A DNA stretch of 64,000 nt from Rhizobium laguerreae (GTDB lineage: Bacteria > Pseudomonadota > Alphaproteobacteria > Rhizobiales > Rhizobiaceae), in NCBI RefSeq assembly GCF_002008165.1, contig NZ_MRDM01000009.1, positions 1-64,000 of the forward strand. Reading direction: 5' to 3'. Both the position numbers and the translations under genes were made by a program. The notes under the pieces were generated by a model that had not been told where the DNA came from, ran no database searches, and saw only the letters and a list, made by a program, of their open reading frames with translations. This document shows, one piece after another, positions 35,268 through 44,820 of the stretch (within the stretch, counting starts at the first letter, position 1; each line of letters starts with the position of its first letter).

Positions 35268-36302
35268 ATGACCAGAATGCCGAATACCTCAATAAACTTG
35301 CCTATTCCTACAGGCGGCGATATGCTGCCGGCGGAAGGGCGAGTGCTGCGTTGGCCTCGAAACCAACCGGAGGTTCGCGTGTCGTCATCGCTGCTTGACG
35401 GGATCACCGCATACATCGAAAACCAGGGCGGCGGTGAAGGCCTGTTTCCGACGCAGATCGAGAACGTCAACATCATCCGTTCCTACCAGCAGCGGATGCC
35501 TATGCGGCAGATCTATCGTCCGTCGCTCTGCGTGGTGGCTCAGGGCGCAAAGGAAATTCTCTTCGGCGAAGAGACGCTTCGCTATGGCGCCATGGAATGC
35601 TTGGTCGTGAGCATGGAAATGCCGGCCAGCGGGCGGGTCGTCGACGCAAGTCCGCAGGTGCCCTATATCGGCGTCACCATCGATCTTGACGTGACGATGC
35701 TGCGCGAGGTGTTGGAGCAGTTGGAGACGCCACCGGTTTCGCCTGCCACGCCCGGTCCATCCGTGTTCGTCGGAATGGTTGACGAACCTTTGGCGGAATG
35801 CGTGCTGCGCCTGATCCGAATGTCCCAGACGCCGAAGGCAATCCCGATCCTCTACCCATCTGTCATGCGGGAGATCTGCTATTGGCTTCTGACCGGCCCG
35901 CACGGCGCCGAACTCTGCAGCTTGGCCGTGCCGGAATCGAATTTCATGCGGGTTGCCAAGGCCATTTATTTCCTGCGCGCAAATTTCGCCCAGACGCTGC
36001 GTGTAGAACAAATGGCCGAGGTGGCGCGCATGAGCCCGTCATCGTTTCACCAGCATTTCAAGCAGCTCACCTCGGTGACACCGCTTCAGTTCCAGAAGCA
36101 GCTGCGCCTCCTTGAGTCACGACGCCTGATGGTCGCGGACGCTGCAAGCGTCGAGGAAGCCGCCTACAAGGTCGGCTACGAAAGCGCTTCGCAGTTCAGC
36201 CGCGAATACTCGCGGATGTTCGGCGTTGCCCCAAAGCAGGACGCGCTGAACCATCAGCGCATGTATAGCCAGTACGCCAGCCGCAAGGCGCGAACAGCGT
36301 AA
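35268..36302 (+). CDS. AraC family regulator, copy 2
   Basis: A 344-residue paralogue of the regulator at 23012, alike over the whole length, for example YRPSLCVVAQGAKEILFGEE and MAEVARMSPSSFHQHFKQLT. AraC_N domain then two helix-turn-helices. It is divergent from the intact MFS gene. The matching upstream sequence in both copies implies that a common operator was duplicated with the gene, so the two regulators may cross-regulate. Confidence 0.88.
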   Translation: MTRMPNTSINLPIPTGGDMLPAEGRVLRWPRNQPEVRVSSSLLDGITAYIENQGGGEGLFPTQIENVNIIRSYQQRMPMRQIYRPSLCVVAQGAKEILFGEETLRYGAMECLVVSMEMPASGRVVDASPQVPYIGVTIDLDVTMLREVLEQLETPPVSPATPGPSVFVGMVDEPLAECVLRLIRMSQTPKAIPILYPSVMREICYWLLTGPHGAELCSLAVPESNFMRVAKAIYFLRANFAQTLRVEQMAEVARMSPSSFHQHFKQLTSVTPLQFQKQLRLLESRRLMVADAASVEEAAYKVGYESASQFSREYSRMFGVAPKQDALNHQRMYSQYASRKARTA

Positions 36303-36418
36303 GGCCGTGTTGCAGCAGGTCGCCCCTTGCAGCCTCGGTTCGGAGCGGCCTTGCTGCGAAGAAATGCCATTGTGAGTGGCGCGGATATTCCTCCGGCCGT
36401 CAGCTGCCGACGGCGGCG

Positions 36419-37234
36419 TCACATCAGGTTTTCCTGCATTGCCTGATAAACGGTCCTCACGATCGGCCGAAAACCAATACTGCGAGCGAGTGAGACATCC
36501 ATGTGGAGGCGCCAGGGATTGCCGAGCGGTGCCGAAGACGGTTCCATTGTTCCGCCGACCAGCGCAACAAGCTCGTAGATCGAAGTGGGCGCCTCATCGG
36601 CGATATTGACGATGCGCCCATCCATAGCGCCGGTCAGGGCGAGGTTCATGGCGGTTGCGATGTCGCGATGATGAACCATGCTCATCCTTTGGGCCGGCTG
36701 CATTTTGAAGTTTGTGACCAATCGCGGCAACTCTTCGAGATGTCCGTCCTTGTCGCCATAGACGAAGCCGAACCGCTGGATCGCCCAGTTTAGCCCGCTT
36801 TCACGTAGCGCGTTCTCGGCGGCGAGCTTGCTGGCCGGATAGGCTTGTTGCGGGTTGGCCGCATCGTCCTCACGGCCAGGGCACGGGCTGTCCGCGTCAT
36901 AGACATTGGACGTGCTTGCCATGATGAAACGTGCCTCGGGCGCACGCGCCTTTGCCGCGGCGATGAGGTTGCGCGTGCCTTCGAGGTTGCTCTTCCAGAT
37001 AAGATCGGTGTCGGGCGTGCGGAAAACCGCAGCGAGATGGATGATCGCCGAAACGCCCTCTACCGCCCGCATGAGGGACGCGGGATCGAGGAGGTCCGCT
37101 TCTGCCGCGCTGACGCCGGGAGGCGCCTGCTTCCCGCCACGCATCAGGACACGGCAATTCGCCGCTGCTTCGACAAGGCGCGGAAGAAGGCGGGCTCCGA
37201 CGAGCCCTGTTGCGCCGGTTACCAAGACTGTCAT
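36419..37234 (-). CDS. NAD-dependent epimerase/dehydratase
   Basis: A 271-residue extended SDR. The motif TGATGLVGARLLPRL lies at residues 6-20, IIHLAAVFRTPDTDLIWKSN follows, and the catalytic region is STSNVYDAD...AYPASKLAAEN with an YxxxK (Tyr-Pro-Ala-Ser-Lys). The start overlaps the marR stop as ATGA (37231-37234), so the two are translationally coupled and the sugar- or ketone-acting enzyme is probably controlled by MarR. Confidence 0.85.
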   Translation of the reverse strand: MTVLVTGATGLVGARLLPRLVEAAANCRVLMRGGKQAPPGVSAAEADLLDPASLMRAVEGVSAIIHLAAVFRTPDTDLIWKSNLEGTRNLIAAAKARAPEARFIMASTSNVYDADSPCPGREDDAANPQQAYPASKLAAENALRESGLNWAIQRFGFVYGDKDGHLEELPRLVTNFKMQPAQRMSMVHHRDIATAMNLALTGAMDGRIVNIADEAPTSIYELVALVGGTMEPSSAPLGNPWRLHMDVSLARSIGFRPIVRTVYQAMQENLM

Positions 37235-37692
37235 GACGCTGTTCCTTTCTGTAGCTGGTTTTCGAGACGCTCCGTTGCGGTCTGAAGAACCCGGACCGCG
37301 ACCGCGATGTCGGCCTCGTCGATGCCGTCGAACGCGACCGAGCGGATGAAAGAGAGATCGGGCAGCTCGCCCCACAACTTGGCGCCGGTGGCGGTAATGC
37401 GTAGAAGCTTCTGGCGCTGATCAACCCGGTCGGGCTCTTGCCCGACGAGACCCTTGCGCACGAGGGTCGCGACAATGCCGGTCATTGTGGCGCGTTCGAT
37501 CGTAAGCAACCGCACGAGATCCCGCTGCATGGTCGGCCCGGCAGTCGCGAGCTGGTAGAGCACGTACCATTGCACGGATCCGAGATCATAGGGACGCAGG
37601 GCAGAGTCCATGACCGCCCGTCCGGCGAAGTAGCATCGCTTTGTCCAGGCTCCGATAAGTTCGCGATCTGTATCTTTCCGCTCCCGATCCAT
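37231..37692 (-). CDS. MarR family transcriptional regulator
   Basis: A MarR protein of about 153 residues with the winged helix GPTMQRDLVRLLTIERATMTG and the wing DRVDQRQKLLRITATGAKLW. MarR dimers usually repress their own operon and respond to small aromatic ligands or oxidants. The frame allows a TTG start at 37707, but ATG 37692 is preferred. A perfect palindrome lies immediately upstream at 37709-37728, and the epimerase is coupled downstream. Confidence 0.85.
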   Translation of the reverse strand: MDRERKDTDRELIGAWTKRCYFAGRAVMDSALRPYDLGSVQWYVLYQLATAGPTMQRDLVRLLTIERATMTGIVATLVRKGLVGQEPDRVDQRQKLLRITATGAKLWGELPDLSFIRSVAFDGIDEADIAVAVRVLQTATERLENQLQKGTAS

Positions 37693-37708
37693 CAACGCAT
37701 GTTCCAAT

Positions 37709-37728
37709 TTTGCTAGCTACCTAGCAAA
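37709..37728 (-). promoter_or_regulatory. Palindromic MarR operator candidate
   Basis: TTTGCTAG (37709-37716) and CTAGCAAA (37721-37728) are perfect reverse complements separated by four bases, right in front of marR. The 20-bp size and position match the palindromes bound by MarR dimers. Confidence 0.65.
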
Positions 37729-38100
37729 TACGTGAGGTACCAAACAAATGTCAAGGGGATCCGCTTTGCTCAGATCACTGGCGGGAGGGAGAGGAGGCAG
37801 CATTGGCGGCTCGAACGAAGGCCGGCTTGCTCGCCTCTTCACGAACTGCTGCGCGAGCTGGGATGAGCCATACTCGCTTTGCTCAACTGTAGGATCAGGC
37901 AGGAAATTTGAGCTTCTGGGCATTCGGCGCCGCGCAGCGAGCATGTAGCTTCACGGGCGCAATGTCCCGGCAGTTGTCCGGCCGGTTCCAAGACCGCGCT
38001 CCTTTTCAGGAGAGCCGCTGGATCATTGGCATCCACAGCGTCTGGCGCGCACGACTCTCTTGTCGATGTCCGCCCTAAACCGTCAAAAAGGAAGCATAGA

Positions 38101-38571
38101 ATGGTGAAATCACTAATGGGCCTGTTGCTGGCTGCAGTGCTCTCGGCAGGAATGACAGGTCTCCCGGTTGGGGAGGCTTTCGCACAGGCCTCTTCGCCGG
38201 ATCAGATTGTCGGCGTATGGGAGTCCGAGGACGGCAACCTTAAACTTGAGATGTTCGACGCCGGAGAAACCTATGCGGCCCGGGTCCTCTACGGAAAGCT
38301 TCTGGTCGAGGCTGATGGCAAGACCTTCAAGAAGGACACCCTGAATCCGGATCCGAACCTCAGGAGCCGTTCTCTGGAGCGAGCTGTTCTGGTGACCAAC
38401 CTCAAGTGGGATGCTGCTGACGGCCGCTGGGAAGGCGGAAATTTCTACAGCGGAGCGACTGGCCAGACCCATTCCGCCCGAGCAACGCTTGTGAGCGGAA
38501 AACTGGAACTCCGCGCCTATAGGGGCACCACCCTTCTCGGCCGGACCATGGTGCTTCGCCGCGCGCAATGA
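38101..38571 (+). CDS. DUF2147-like exported protein
   Basis: A 156-residue protein with a signal peptide (LMGLLLAAVLSAGMTGL, cleavage after AFAQA). A compact beta-rich domain begins DQIVGVWESEDGNLKLEMFD, typical of DUF2147 proteins, which are small periplasmic proteins of unknown function. Start ATG 38101 follows AGGAAG. It stands alone between the MarR region and a long gap. Confidence 0.7.
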   Translation: MVKSLMGLLLAAVLSAGMTGLPVGEAFAQASSPDQIVGVWESEDGNLKLEMFDAGETYAARVLYGKLLVEADGKTFKKDTLNPDPNLRSRSLERAVLVTNLKWDAADGRWEGGNFYSGATGQTHSARATLVSGKLELRAYRGTTLLGRTMVLRRAQ

Positions 38572-39491
38572 AGCGATAAAGAAGCTTCCGCGACCCACCC
38601 GGGCAGCAGCCATGCCTTCGAAAGGGAGCGCACAATGATGTGCGATTCAACACAAGCGCCATAGCGGAAAGTTCCTCGCCTGTTGGTCGGGAACTCGCCC
38701 GGCCAAGCGGTGGCACTCGGCGTTCCCGCCCTCAATCGTTGGCTCGATCGAACCTAGGTCCCTTCGGCCGGCTTGGCCGGGGTTGATGGCCTTCGCTTCA
38801 TATTGAGAAGAGGTATGATCGGCGGCCCGCTGATGGATACGGGCTTTGGCTTCTGCGGCGCGTAGATGGTGCGCCGCGCCGCCATGGCCTATGCCCGAGC
38901 CCGGCCGGCAATTAGGATCAGCATCGCGCCTGGGCAGTCAGGCTGTTCGCGCTGACGATCGGATCGTGACTCTATCGAGTGGAAGATGGCTCTGGTCCGT
39001 GCTGGTCGGAGGGTTCGGTCGCGAGCCGGACTTCAGCGGCTAGTTCGACGCGATCATTGTGTTCTTTTTTGAAGTTCCCAATCTCGCCATTGCTGAATTG
39101 GTCACCCGCGTCAGTCGAAGAAACTGGAGTGTGCTGGTCGAAAGCGGGGCATTTGTGCTGCTGCTTGCTTGCCTCAGCGCCTTCATCGTGTTGCGACCTC
39201 GCTGTTCACCTCAATGTGAGCGCTGAAAAGGGTGCCTTCGTCGGGCTGACCGGTTTGGCGGCTGGCGGTCTCACCGTTTTTATGCGGCCTGAAGCCTTCG
39301 GACGATTGACCTGGATCGGTTGCTAGCGATGCGTGCTTGGTAGGCATGGTCGTAGAATCAGGCATGTTTTTTACGCCTTCAGGCATGGCAGTTTGCGCCG
39401 CAACTGGCATCTTGAGGATGAAGACGAACATAGTGCGTCGAGGCAAGAATCGCTCGACCCTCCTCCGCCTTGCAAGAAGAAAGGATCGTAG
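38572..39491 (+). other. Long gene-poor region
   Basis: About 920 bases with no well supported gene. A plus-strand frame from GTG 39059 to 39226 encodes a hydrophobic peptide (VFFFEVPNLAIAELVTRVSR then AFVLLLACLSAFIVL), perhaps a single-pass membrane peptide or a relic. No ribosome site supports it. Confidence 0.3.
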
Positions 39492-40406
39492 ATGACCAAG
39501 TGGACGGCCAGTAATATTGCATCTCAAGAGGACCGCGCGGTCGTGGTGACCGGCACCGGGGGGCTGGGCTACGAGGACGCGCTAGCTCTGACCCGCGCCG
39601 GCGCCCGCGTCGTGATCGCCGGGCGCAATGCTCAAAAGGGTGCTGAAGCCGTGGCCGCGATCCGACATGCGGTGCCTGGCGCGCAGGTGCGGTTCGGACA
39701 AGTGGATCTCGCAGACCTTGCGTCGATCGCCAGTTTTGCGGCGCGGCTCGCGCAGGAGCAGGACAGGCTCGACCTTCTGATCAACAATGCCGGAGTCATG
39801 AGACCGCCGGTGCGACGCGAGACCAGCGATGGCTTCGAACTCCAGTTTGGAACGAACTATCTCGGCCATTTCGCCCTCACGGCTCATCTGCTGTCGCTCT
39901 TGAAGCGTGGGCATAGGCCGCGCGTCGTGACCCTCGGCAGCGTGGCGGCGCGCGGCGCCGCGATCGACTTCGATGACCTGCAGGCCGAGCGCAGCTACAA
40001 GCCGATGCGGGTCTATGGCCAGTCCAAGCTTGCTTGCATCATGTTCGCCTTCGAGATGAGCCGGCGCAGCAAGGCGGCGGGATGGGGCGTTGAAAGCCTG
40101 GCGGCCCATCCGGGCATCACACGCACCGACCTGATTGTGAACGGCTCGGGGCGGTCGAGCCTGCCCGGAATGCTGCGCCGTTTCCTGCCCTTCCTGTTCC
40201 AACCCGCTTGGCAAGGCGCCTTGCCGACGCTCTACGCTGGGACCGATCCGGTGGCACGGGACGGCGCGTACTATGGACCTGACCGAATGGGCGGGATGCG
40301 CGGATATCCCGTCGAGGAGACGCCCCCGAAGCAGGCGTTGGATAGCGGCGCGGCGGCGCGGCTCTGGGATATGTCCTTGAAGATGACCGGCGCGATTTTC
40401 GCATAA
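39492..40406 (+). CDS. Short-chain dehydrogenase (retinol dehydrogenase-like)
   Basis: A 304-residue SDR. The cofactor motif is slightly irregular (VVVTGTGGLGYEDALALTRA), but NNAGVM, the catalytic Ser (VTLGSVAARG) and Tyr-x3-Lys (YGQSKLACIM) are present. The C-terminal region ARDGAYYGPDRMGGMRGYPV matches the longer retinol-dehydrogenase-like SDRs. It starts at ATG 39492 behind AAGGATC. There are no close neighbours on its strand, so its substrate is unknown. Confidence 0.83.
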   Translation: MTKWTASNIASQEDRAVVVTGTGGLGYEDALALTRAGARVVIAGRNAQKGAEAVAAIRHAVPGAQVRFGQVDLADLASIASFAARLAQEQDRLDLLINNAGVMRPPVRRETSDGFELQFGTNYLGHFALTAHLLSLLKRGHRPRVVTLGSVAARGAAIDFDDLQAERSYKPMRVYGQSKLACIMFAFEMSRRSKAAGWGVESLAAHPGITRTDLIVNGSGRSSLPGMLRRFLPFLFQPAWQGALPTLYAGTDPVARDGAYYGPDRMGGMRGYPVEETPPKQALDSGAAARLWDMSLKMTGAIFA

Positions 40407-40718
40407 GACGCCGAGCCGTGTCACTCCTTGTCCCTATCCGGCTGCATCGGTGAGCGATGGCTGCCGGGTCACCGGATCCGCCGACGAGTCGTTCGGCTGA
40501 GGGGACTCGTCCTAGCCAGTGACAATCGACCGTCTTCCTCGGGTATCCGGTTCCCGCAAGGCGTCGAGGTCATGACGGTTTCATTCACGGGAATGGAATG
40601 TGTCGCCGTCGGTTTCCCCCTGTAACGCGTGGTGCCGGCCAATGTCGCTTACTTCTTTTCAAAACCAACAACAAAGGACGACAGGCGCGAGCCTTGAACG
40701 TGTCCTGGAGACTTCCTG
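40407..40718 (+). other. Intergenic region, no gene seen
   Basis: About 310 bases between the SDR and the methyltransferase genes. The short frame at 40428-40625 has no family resemblance. The promoter of the methyltransferase probably lies here. Confidence 0.35.
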
Positions 40719-42299
40719 ATGGCATGGTCATACGGCTACTTCACTGACCTCAATTATACCCATGGATACTATCCGGAAATGAACCCGGCGATGTTGCGCC
40801 TGGCATGCCTGTGCAATGCCGTAGAGCCGCAACTGCCCGATGCGCCGTCCTATCTGGAGCTAGGCTTCGGGCAGGGGGTTACGATCAATATGCTTGCGGC
40901 GGCGTCTTCCGGAACTTACTGGGGTACTGACTTCAATCCAGCGCAAACAGTCGAAGCTCGCAAACTGGCCGATGCGTCTCGAGCCGACATTCACCTGTAC
41001 GACGACTCCTTCGAGGAATTTGCCAACCGGAGGGATCTTCCGGACTTTGATGTTATAGCGCTTCACGGCATCTGGAGCTGGATCTCGGAAAATAACCGCA
41101 AGATCATAACCGACATCATCCGGCGGAAACTTCGGCCCGGGGGTGTCGCGTATATTAGCTATAACTGCCTGCCCGGCTGGGCTCCAGTGGTACCGATCCG
41201 GCAGCTGATGTCCCTTTACCAGGACTATGGGGGCGGGAAGATGTCGAGACCCATCGAGATGATCGAAGGCGCGGTGCAGTTCGCGGAAGAAATCGCAAAG
41301 GCAGGCTCGTACTATTTTCGGGACAACCCTTTCGCCAGGCATCATCTGGAGCACATGGGTAAACAGGGACGCAACTATCTCGGACACGAGTATATGAATG
41401 CGGTTTGGCATCTCGAGCATTTTTCCGACATGGCCCGTAGCCTCGATGAGGCCAAACTCACATATGTCGGCTCCGCACGGCTGCTTGACGGCATTGATGC
41501 GTTCCAGCTCAACGAGGAGGGCACTAGATTCGTGTCGCAGATTGGCCATCCGATCATGCGCGAGACGGTCCGCGACTTTCTGGTGAACCGGCGCTTCCGC
41601 ACCGATATCTTCGCAAAGGGAGCAAGGCCACTCCCGGGTCGGGAACATCGCGACGCCTGGTGCGCGCTGGCATTCGTGCTTGTAGTCCCGGAGATTGATG
41701 TCCCGAAAAAGATCATGTGCGCGAGGGGCGAAGTGGCACTGCCCGCCGACAAATACGACTTGATCCTCGAGGCTTTGGCCGACGATGGCTACCGACCAAA
41801 ACGTGTCGAGGAACTTCTCAAACACGACAAGCTGCGAAAGCTTAAACCTCAGGACATTGTTGATCTCCTGACGGTACTCACGGGGGCTGGTTTTGCCGCC
41901 CCGGCCCAAGGCCCCTCGGAGACGGTCTCCGAGCAGTGCAGGGCGCTGAACCGACACATTCTGCAACGGGCGCTTGTCAGCATGGATCTGCATCACATGG
42001 TATCGCCGGTGACCGGCGGCGGGATCGGGCTCAACCACATGACACAGCTATTCGTGCTCGCCACTACCGCGGGCAAAGAGGGCGCGGAGGCCTTGGCCAA
42101 CTATGTGTGGGATTTCCTGGACAGCACTGGCGAACGCCTCGTGAGGGACGGCAACAAGATTGAAGCCAAGGACGAAAACTTGAAGGAGATTAGGATTTTG
42201 GCCAGAAAATTCGTTAAGTTTGGGCGACCGCTTCTGCAAGCCTTGCAGATCATTGATGCCCCTGAGGGCGGCGGATGGTCGAATGAGGCTAAGCGATGA
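40719..42299 (+). CDS. Class I methyltransferase with methyltransferase-regulatory domain
   Basis: A 526-residue protein. The N-terminal SAM-binding fold has YLELGFGQGVTINMLAAASS (about residues 47-66), DFDVIALHGIWSWIS and LRPGGVAYISYNCLPGW. The C-terminal half (about 220-510) resembles the predicted methyltransferase regulatory domain found in such two-domain proteins. The target is unknown; related genes often neighbour surface polysaccharide loci. Start ATG 40719 follows GGAG. Confidence 0.8.
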   Translation: MAWSYGYFTDLNYTHGYYPEMNPAMLRLACLCNAVEPQLPDAPSYLELGFGQGVTINMLAAASSGTYWGTDFNPAQTVEARKLADASRADIHLYDDSFEEFANRRDLPDFDVIALHGIWSWISENNRKIITDIIRRKLRPGGVAYISYNCLPGWAPVVPIRQLMSLYQDYGGGKMSRPIEMIEGAVQFAEEIAKAGSYYFRDNPFARHHLEHMGKQGRNYLGHEYMNAVWHLEHFSDMARSLDEAKLTYVGSARLLDGIDAFQLNEEGTRFVSQIGHPIMRETVRDFLVNRRFRTDIFAKGARPLPGREHRDAWCALAFVLVVPEIDVPKKIMCARGEVALPADKYDLILEALADDGYRPKRVEELLKHDKLRKLKPQDIVDLLTVLTGAGFAAPAQGPSETVSEQCRALNRHILQRALVSMDLHHMVSPVTGGGIGLNHMTQLFVLATTAGKEGAEALANYVWDFLDSTGERLVRDGNKIEAKDENLKEIRILARKFVKFGRPLLQALQIIDAPEGGGWSNEAKR

Positions 42300-42939
42300 T
42301 AGCTCCCGACAGGGCACATTCCTCCATGGCTTAAAGGAGAGAGATGGAATTGACAATTATCGAAGGGTAGTGGGATGCCGGCGTCGGCACTTGGATCGAC
42401 AACGTGGATGGGCATGCGGCCATTCTGTCGCTAACGGGCGCCGCGAACTCCACCGCGACGTGTCCTACCGCAGATCTACGAGAACGACCTCAACACCATT
42501 TCAAAAACCATTCGTTATCACTCCGGGAACTGTCTTCAGGTGCCCTCAGATCCGACAGAGCTGCGAATTCGGGTTTCACCACAAATGGACGCGTTCGGCT
42601 TTTCGCTTCGCATCAGCGAGAGCCTTCTCCGGCGATCCCGCGGGAAGGCCGCAAACTCCAGGCCGCGGGTGACTCTGAAAGGAAGAAAAGACATTGAGGC
42701 AATAATCCCTCCATTGGTAGCCTCCGTTCAGGGGTCGGTCTCGCATCAGCGCCATCGAATATTGAACCAATCGAGGGCAGCATCACCTTTGAGAGACGAA
42801 TGCGGTTCGTCTCACCAAATCTCCTCCCGGCAGCCCGGTAAGCCACCAGTTCTACGCGAACGGTGATGCGAACACAGCTCGGGTGCCGCAGGTCTTCCTG
42901 AATCCATCAGGCGGGTCGGACGCCATTCCCCGCGCCCCG
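42300..42939 (+). other. Gene-poor region after the methyltransferase
   Basis: About 640 bases. A well placed ribosome site (AAAGGAGAGAG) precedes ATG 42344, which encodes only eight residues (MELTIIEG) before TAG. The frame then continues without family resemblance. Short frames to 42866 look like decayed coding DNA that I cannot assign. Confidence 0.3.
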
Positions 42940-43839
42940 TCATCGTGTCTTATCCACCTCTCGCAGGAGGTCGATGAAGGCGCGTAACGGGGACGGCACG
43001 TGCCGGCTGCGCGGGTAATAGAGCGCCAGGCCAGGTATGGGCGGACACCAGTCATCAAGAACGGTCACAAGTTGGCCCGATTCGAGAAATGGCTGGGCGA
43101 AGTGCTCGGGGATATAGGCGATGCCCCGTCCGTCTGCCGCCGCCTGCACGAGAAGATCATTGTCATCAAGGGTAAGATTGCCGGGGACGTCGACCGCGAC
43201 CTCGGCGCTGCGTTTGGAAAACTCCCAGCGGTAGCGCTTCCCGCTGGGGAGACGTTGGCGGATGCAGCAATGAGCATGCAGGTCATCCGGCGTGTTCGGT
43301 ATTGCTCTACCGTCCAGATAGGATGGCGCCGCCACGGCTATAAATCTCACGTCGCCTCCGAACTTCACCCCGATCATGTCTCGCGGGATGGCCTCCAGCA
43401 GGCGCACTCCGGCATCGAAACCCTGTTCCACGATATCCACGAGCCGACCTTCCGAAACCAGATCAAGCTCAACGTCGGGATAGAGATCCAGGAAAAGCGG
43501 CACGACTTCCGCGAGGAGGATGCGGGCTCCGCTCTTGTTCGCGTTGATCCGCAATGTGCCGCTCGGGGTGCCGCGCTCCTCCGAGAGGGTATCGAGCGCC
43601 TGATCGAGATCCTGAAGAACCGGATCGAGACGCGCGAGGAGGCGTGCGCCAGCCTGGGTCAGCGACACGCTGCGTGTCGTCCGGTTGAAAAGCCTAACGC
43701 CCAGTTTTCCCTCCAGTCCAATGATCGCGTGGCTGAGTGCGGAGCGCGAAACCCCCATGACCTCAGCAGCCCTGCGGAAGCTGCGGTGGCTGGCCACTGC
43801 CGCGAAGGCGGCCAGATCATTCAGACTGGGACGCACCAT
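42940..43839 (-). CDS. LysR family transcriptional regulator
   Basis: A 299-residue LysR protein. The N-terminal DNA-binding domain reads LNDLAAFAAVASHRSFRRAA, SRSALSHAIIGLEGKLGVRL and NRTTRSVSLTQAG. The effector domain has DIVEQGFDAGVRLLEAIPRD and the ending LYYPRSRHVPSPLRAFIDLL. It is divergent from the SDR gene at 43935 across about 95 bases, the standard arrangement for a LysR and its target. It is a paralogue of the LysR at 24791. Confidence 0.87.
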   Translation of the reverse strand: MVRPSLNDLAAFAAVASHRSFRRAAEVMGVSRSALSHAIIGLEGKLGVRLFNRTTRSVSLTQAGARLLARLDPVLQDLDQALDTLSEERGTPSGTLRINANKSGARILLAEVVPLFLDLYPDVELDLVSEGRLVDIVEQGFDAGVRLLEAIPRDMIGVKFGGDVRFIAVAAPSYLDGRAIPNTPDDLHAHCCIRQRLPSGKRYRWEFSKRSAEVAVDVPGNLTLDDNDLLVQAAADGRGIAYIPEHFAQPFLESGQLVTVLDDWCPPIPGLALYYPRSRHVPSPLRAFIDLLREVDKTR

Positions 43840-43934
43840 TCGTGATTATACCTCACCACACCATCTCATATTGAAGATCTTATAACACCAATGTCGCTGA
43901 ATTACATTCGGAGATGAACAGATGAGGAGTTCAC

Positions 43935-44768
43935 ATGCTCAAGACATGGTTCATCACTGGCGCTTCCTCGGGGCTCGGCCTCGAGATGACACGGCAACTG
44001 CTCGCCAAGGGACACAAGGTGGTCGCGACAACCCGCCGGTCCGACGCGCTGGCGCAACTGACGCAGGATTACCGCGAACGCCTGGATGTCGTCCGGCTCG
44101 ATCTGGTTGAATCGGAAAGCATTACATCGGCCGTCGGGAGCGCATTCCAGCGTCACGGTCGGATAGACGTGGTTGTCAGCAACGCAGGCTATGGCCTGTT
44201 CGGTGCTGCGGAAGAGCTCACGAATGGAGAGATCGACCGGCAAATCGCCACCAACCTTACCGGATCCATCCATCTGATCCGTGCCGCACTGCCCCTTCTT
44301 CGAAAGCAAGGCGGGGGACGGATCGTCCAGGTCTCGTCCGAAGGAGGGCAGATCGCCTATCCGGGCTTCAGCCTCTATCACGCAACCAAGTGGGGTATCG
44401 AAGGCTTCGTCGAATCCCTCGCACAGGAAGTGGGTCCCTTCGGCATCGACTTCATTATCGCCGAGCCGGGACCGACCGGCACGAATTTCGGAGCCAATCT
44501 CGTCCGCGCGAAACCGATGGATGCCTACGATGAAACCCCTGCCGGCGCCGTCCGCCGGGCGATCACTGAGGGCAGCTTCGAGATCAAGGGAGATGCGGCG
44601 CGCACCGTAGCTGCAATCATATCAGCCGCCGAGAGCGAAACACCGTCATTGCGGCTGGCGCTGGGTAGCACGGCTTATTCCTCAATCTCAGAGGCGCTTT
44701 CCGTACGCCTCGCTGCCCTTGAGGCGCAGCGGGGAGTGGCGAATTCCGCCGACCGGCAGGATCTGTGA
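43935..44768 (+). CDS. Short-chain dehydrogenase
   Basis: A 277-residue classical SDR without a signal peptide. TGASSGLG lies at residues 8-15, VSNAGYGLFGAAEELTNGEI follows, then catalytic Ser (VQVSSEGGQ) and YHATK. It matches the SDR type usually paired with a divergent LysR. It is followed 52 bases later by the lipocalin-like gene, probably on the same transcript. Confidence 0.87.
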   Translation: MLKTWFITGASSGLGLEMTRQLLAKGHKVVATTRRSDALAQLTQDYRERLDVVRLDLVESESITSAVGSAFQRHGRIDVVVSNAGYGLFGAAEELTNGEIDRQIATNLTGSIHLIRAALPLLRKQGGGRIVQVSSEGGQIAYPGFSLYHATKWGIEGFVESLAQEVGPFGIDFIIAEPGPTGTNFGANLVRAKPMDAYDETPAGAVRRAITEGSFEIKGDAARTVAAIISAAESETPSLRLALGSTAYSSISEALSVRLAALEAQRGVANSADRQDL

Positions 44769-44820
44769 ACCGCGACAGCGGCCTGGAAACACAGACCTCA
44801 TGAACAGGAAAGGAAACAGC

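Noticed and set aside
40860..42038. 392-codon open frame on the minus strand
   Set aside because: It is exactly antisense to the methyltransferase gene, which has clear SAM motifs and a ribosome site; the minus frame has no family resemblance.
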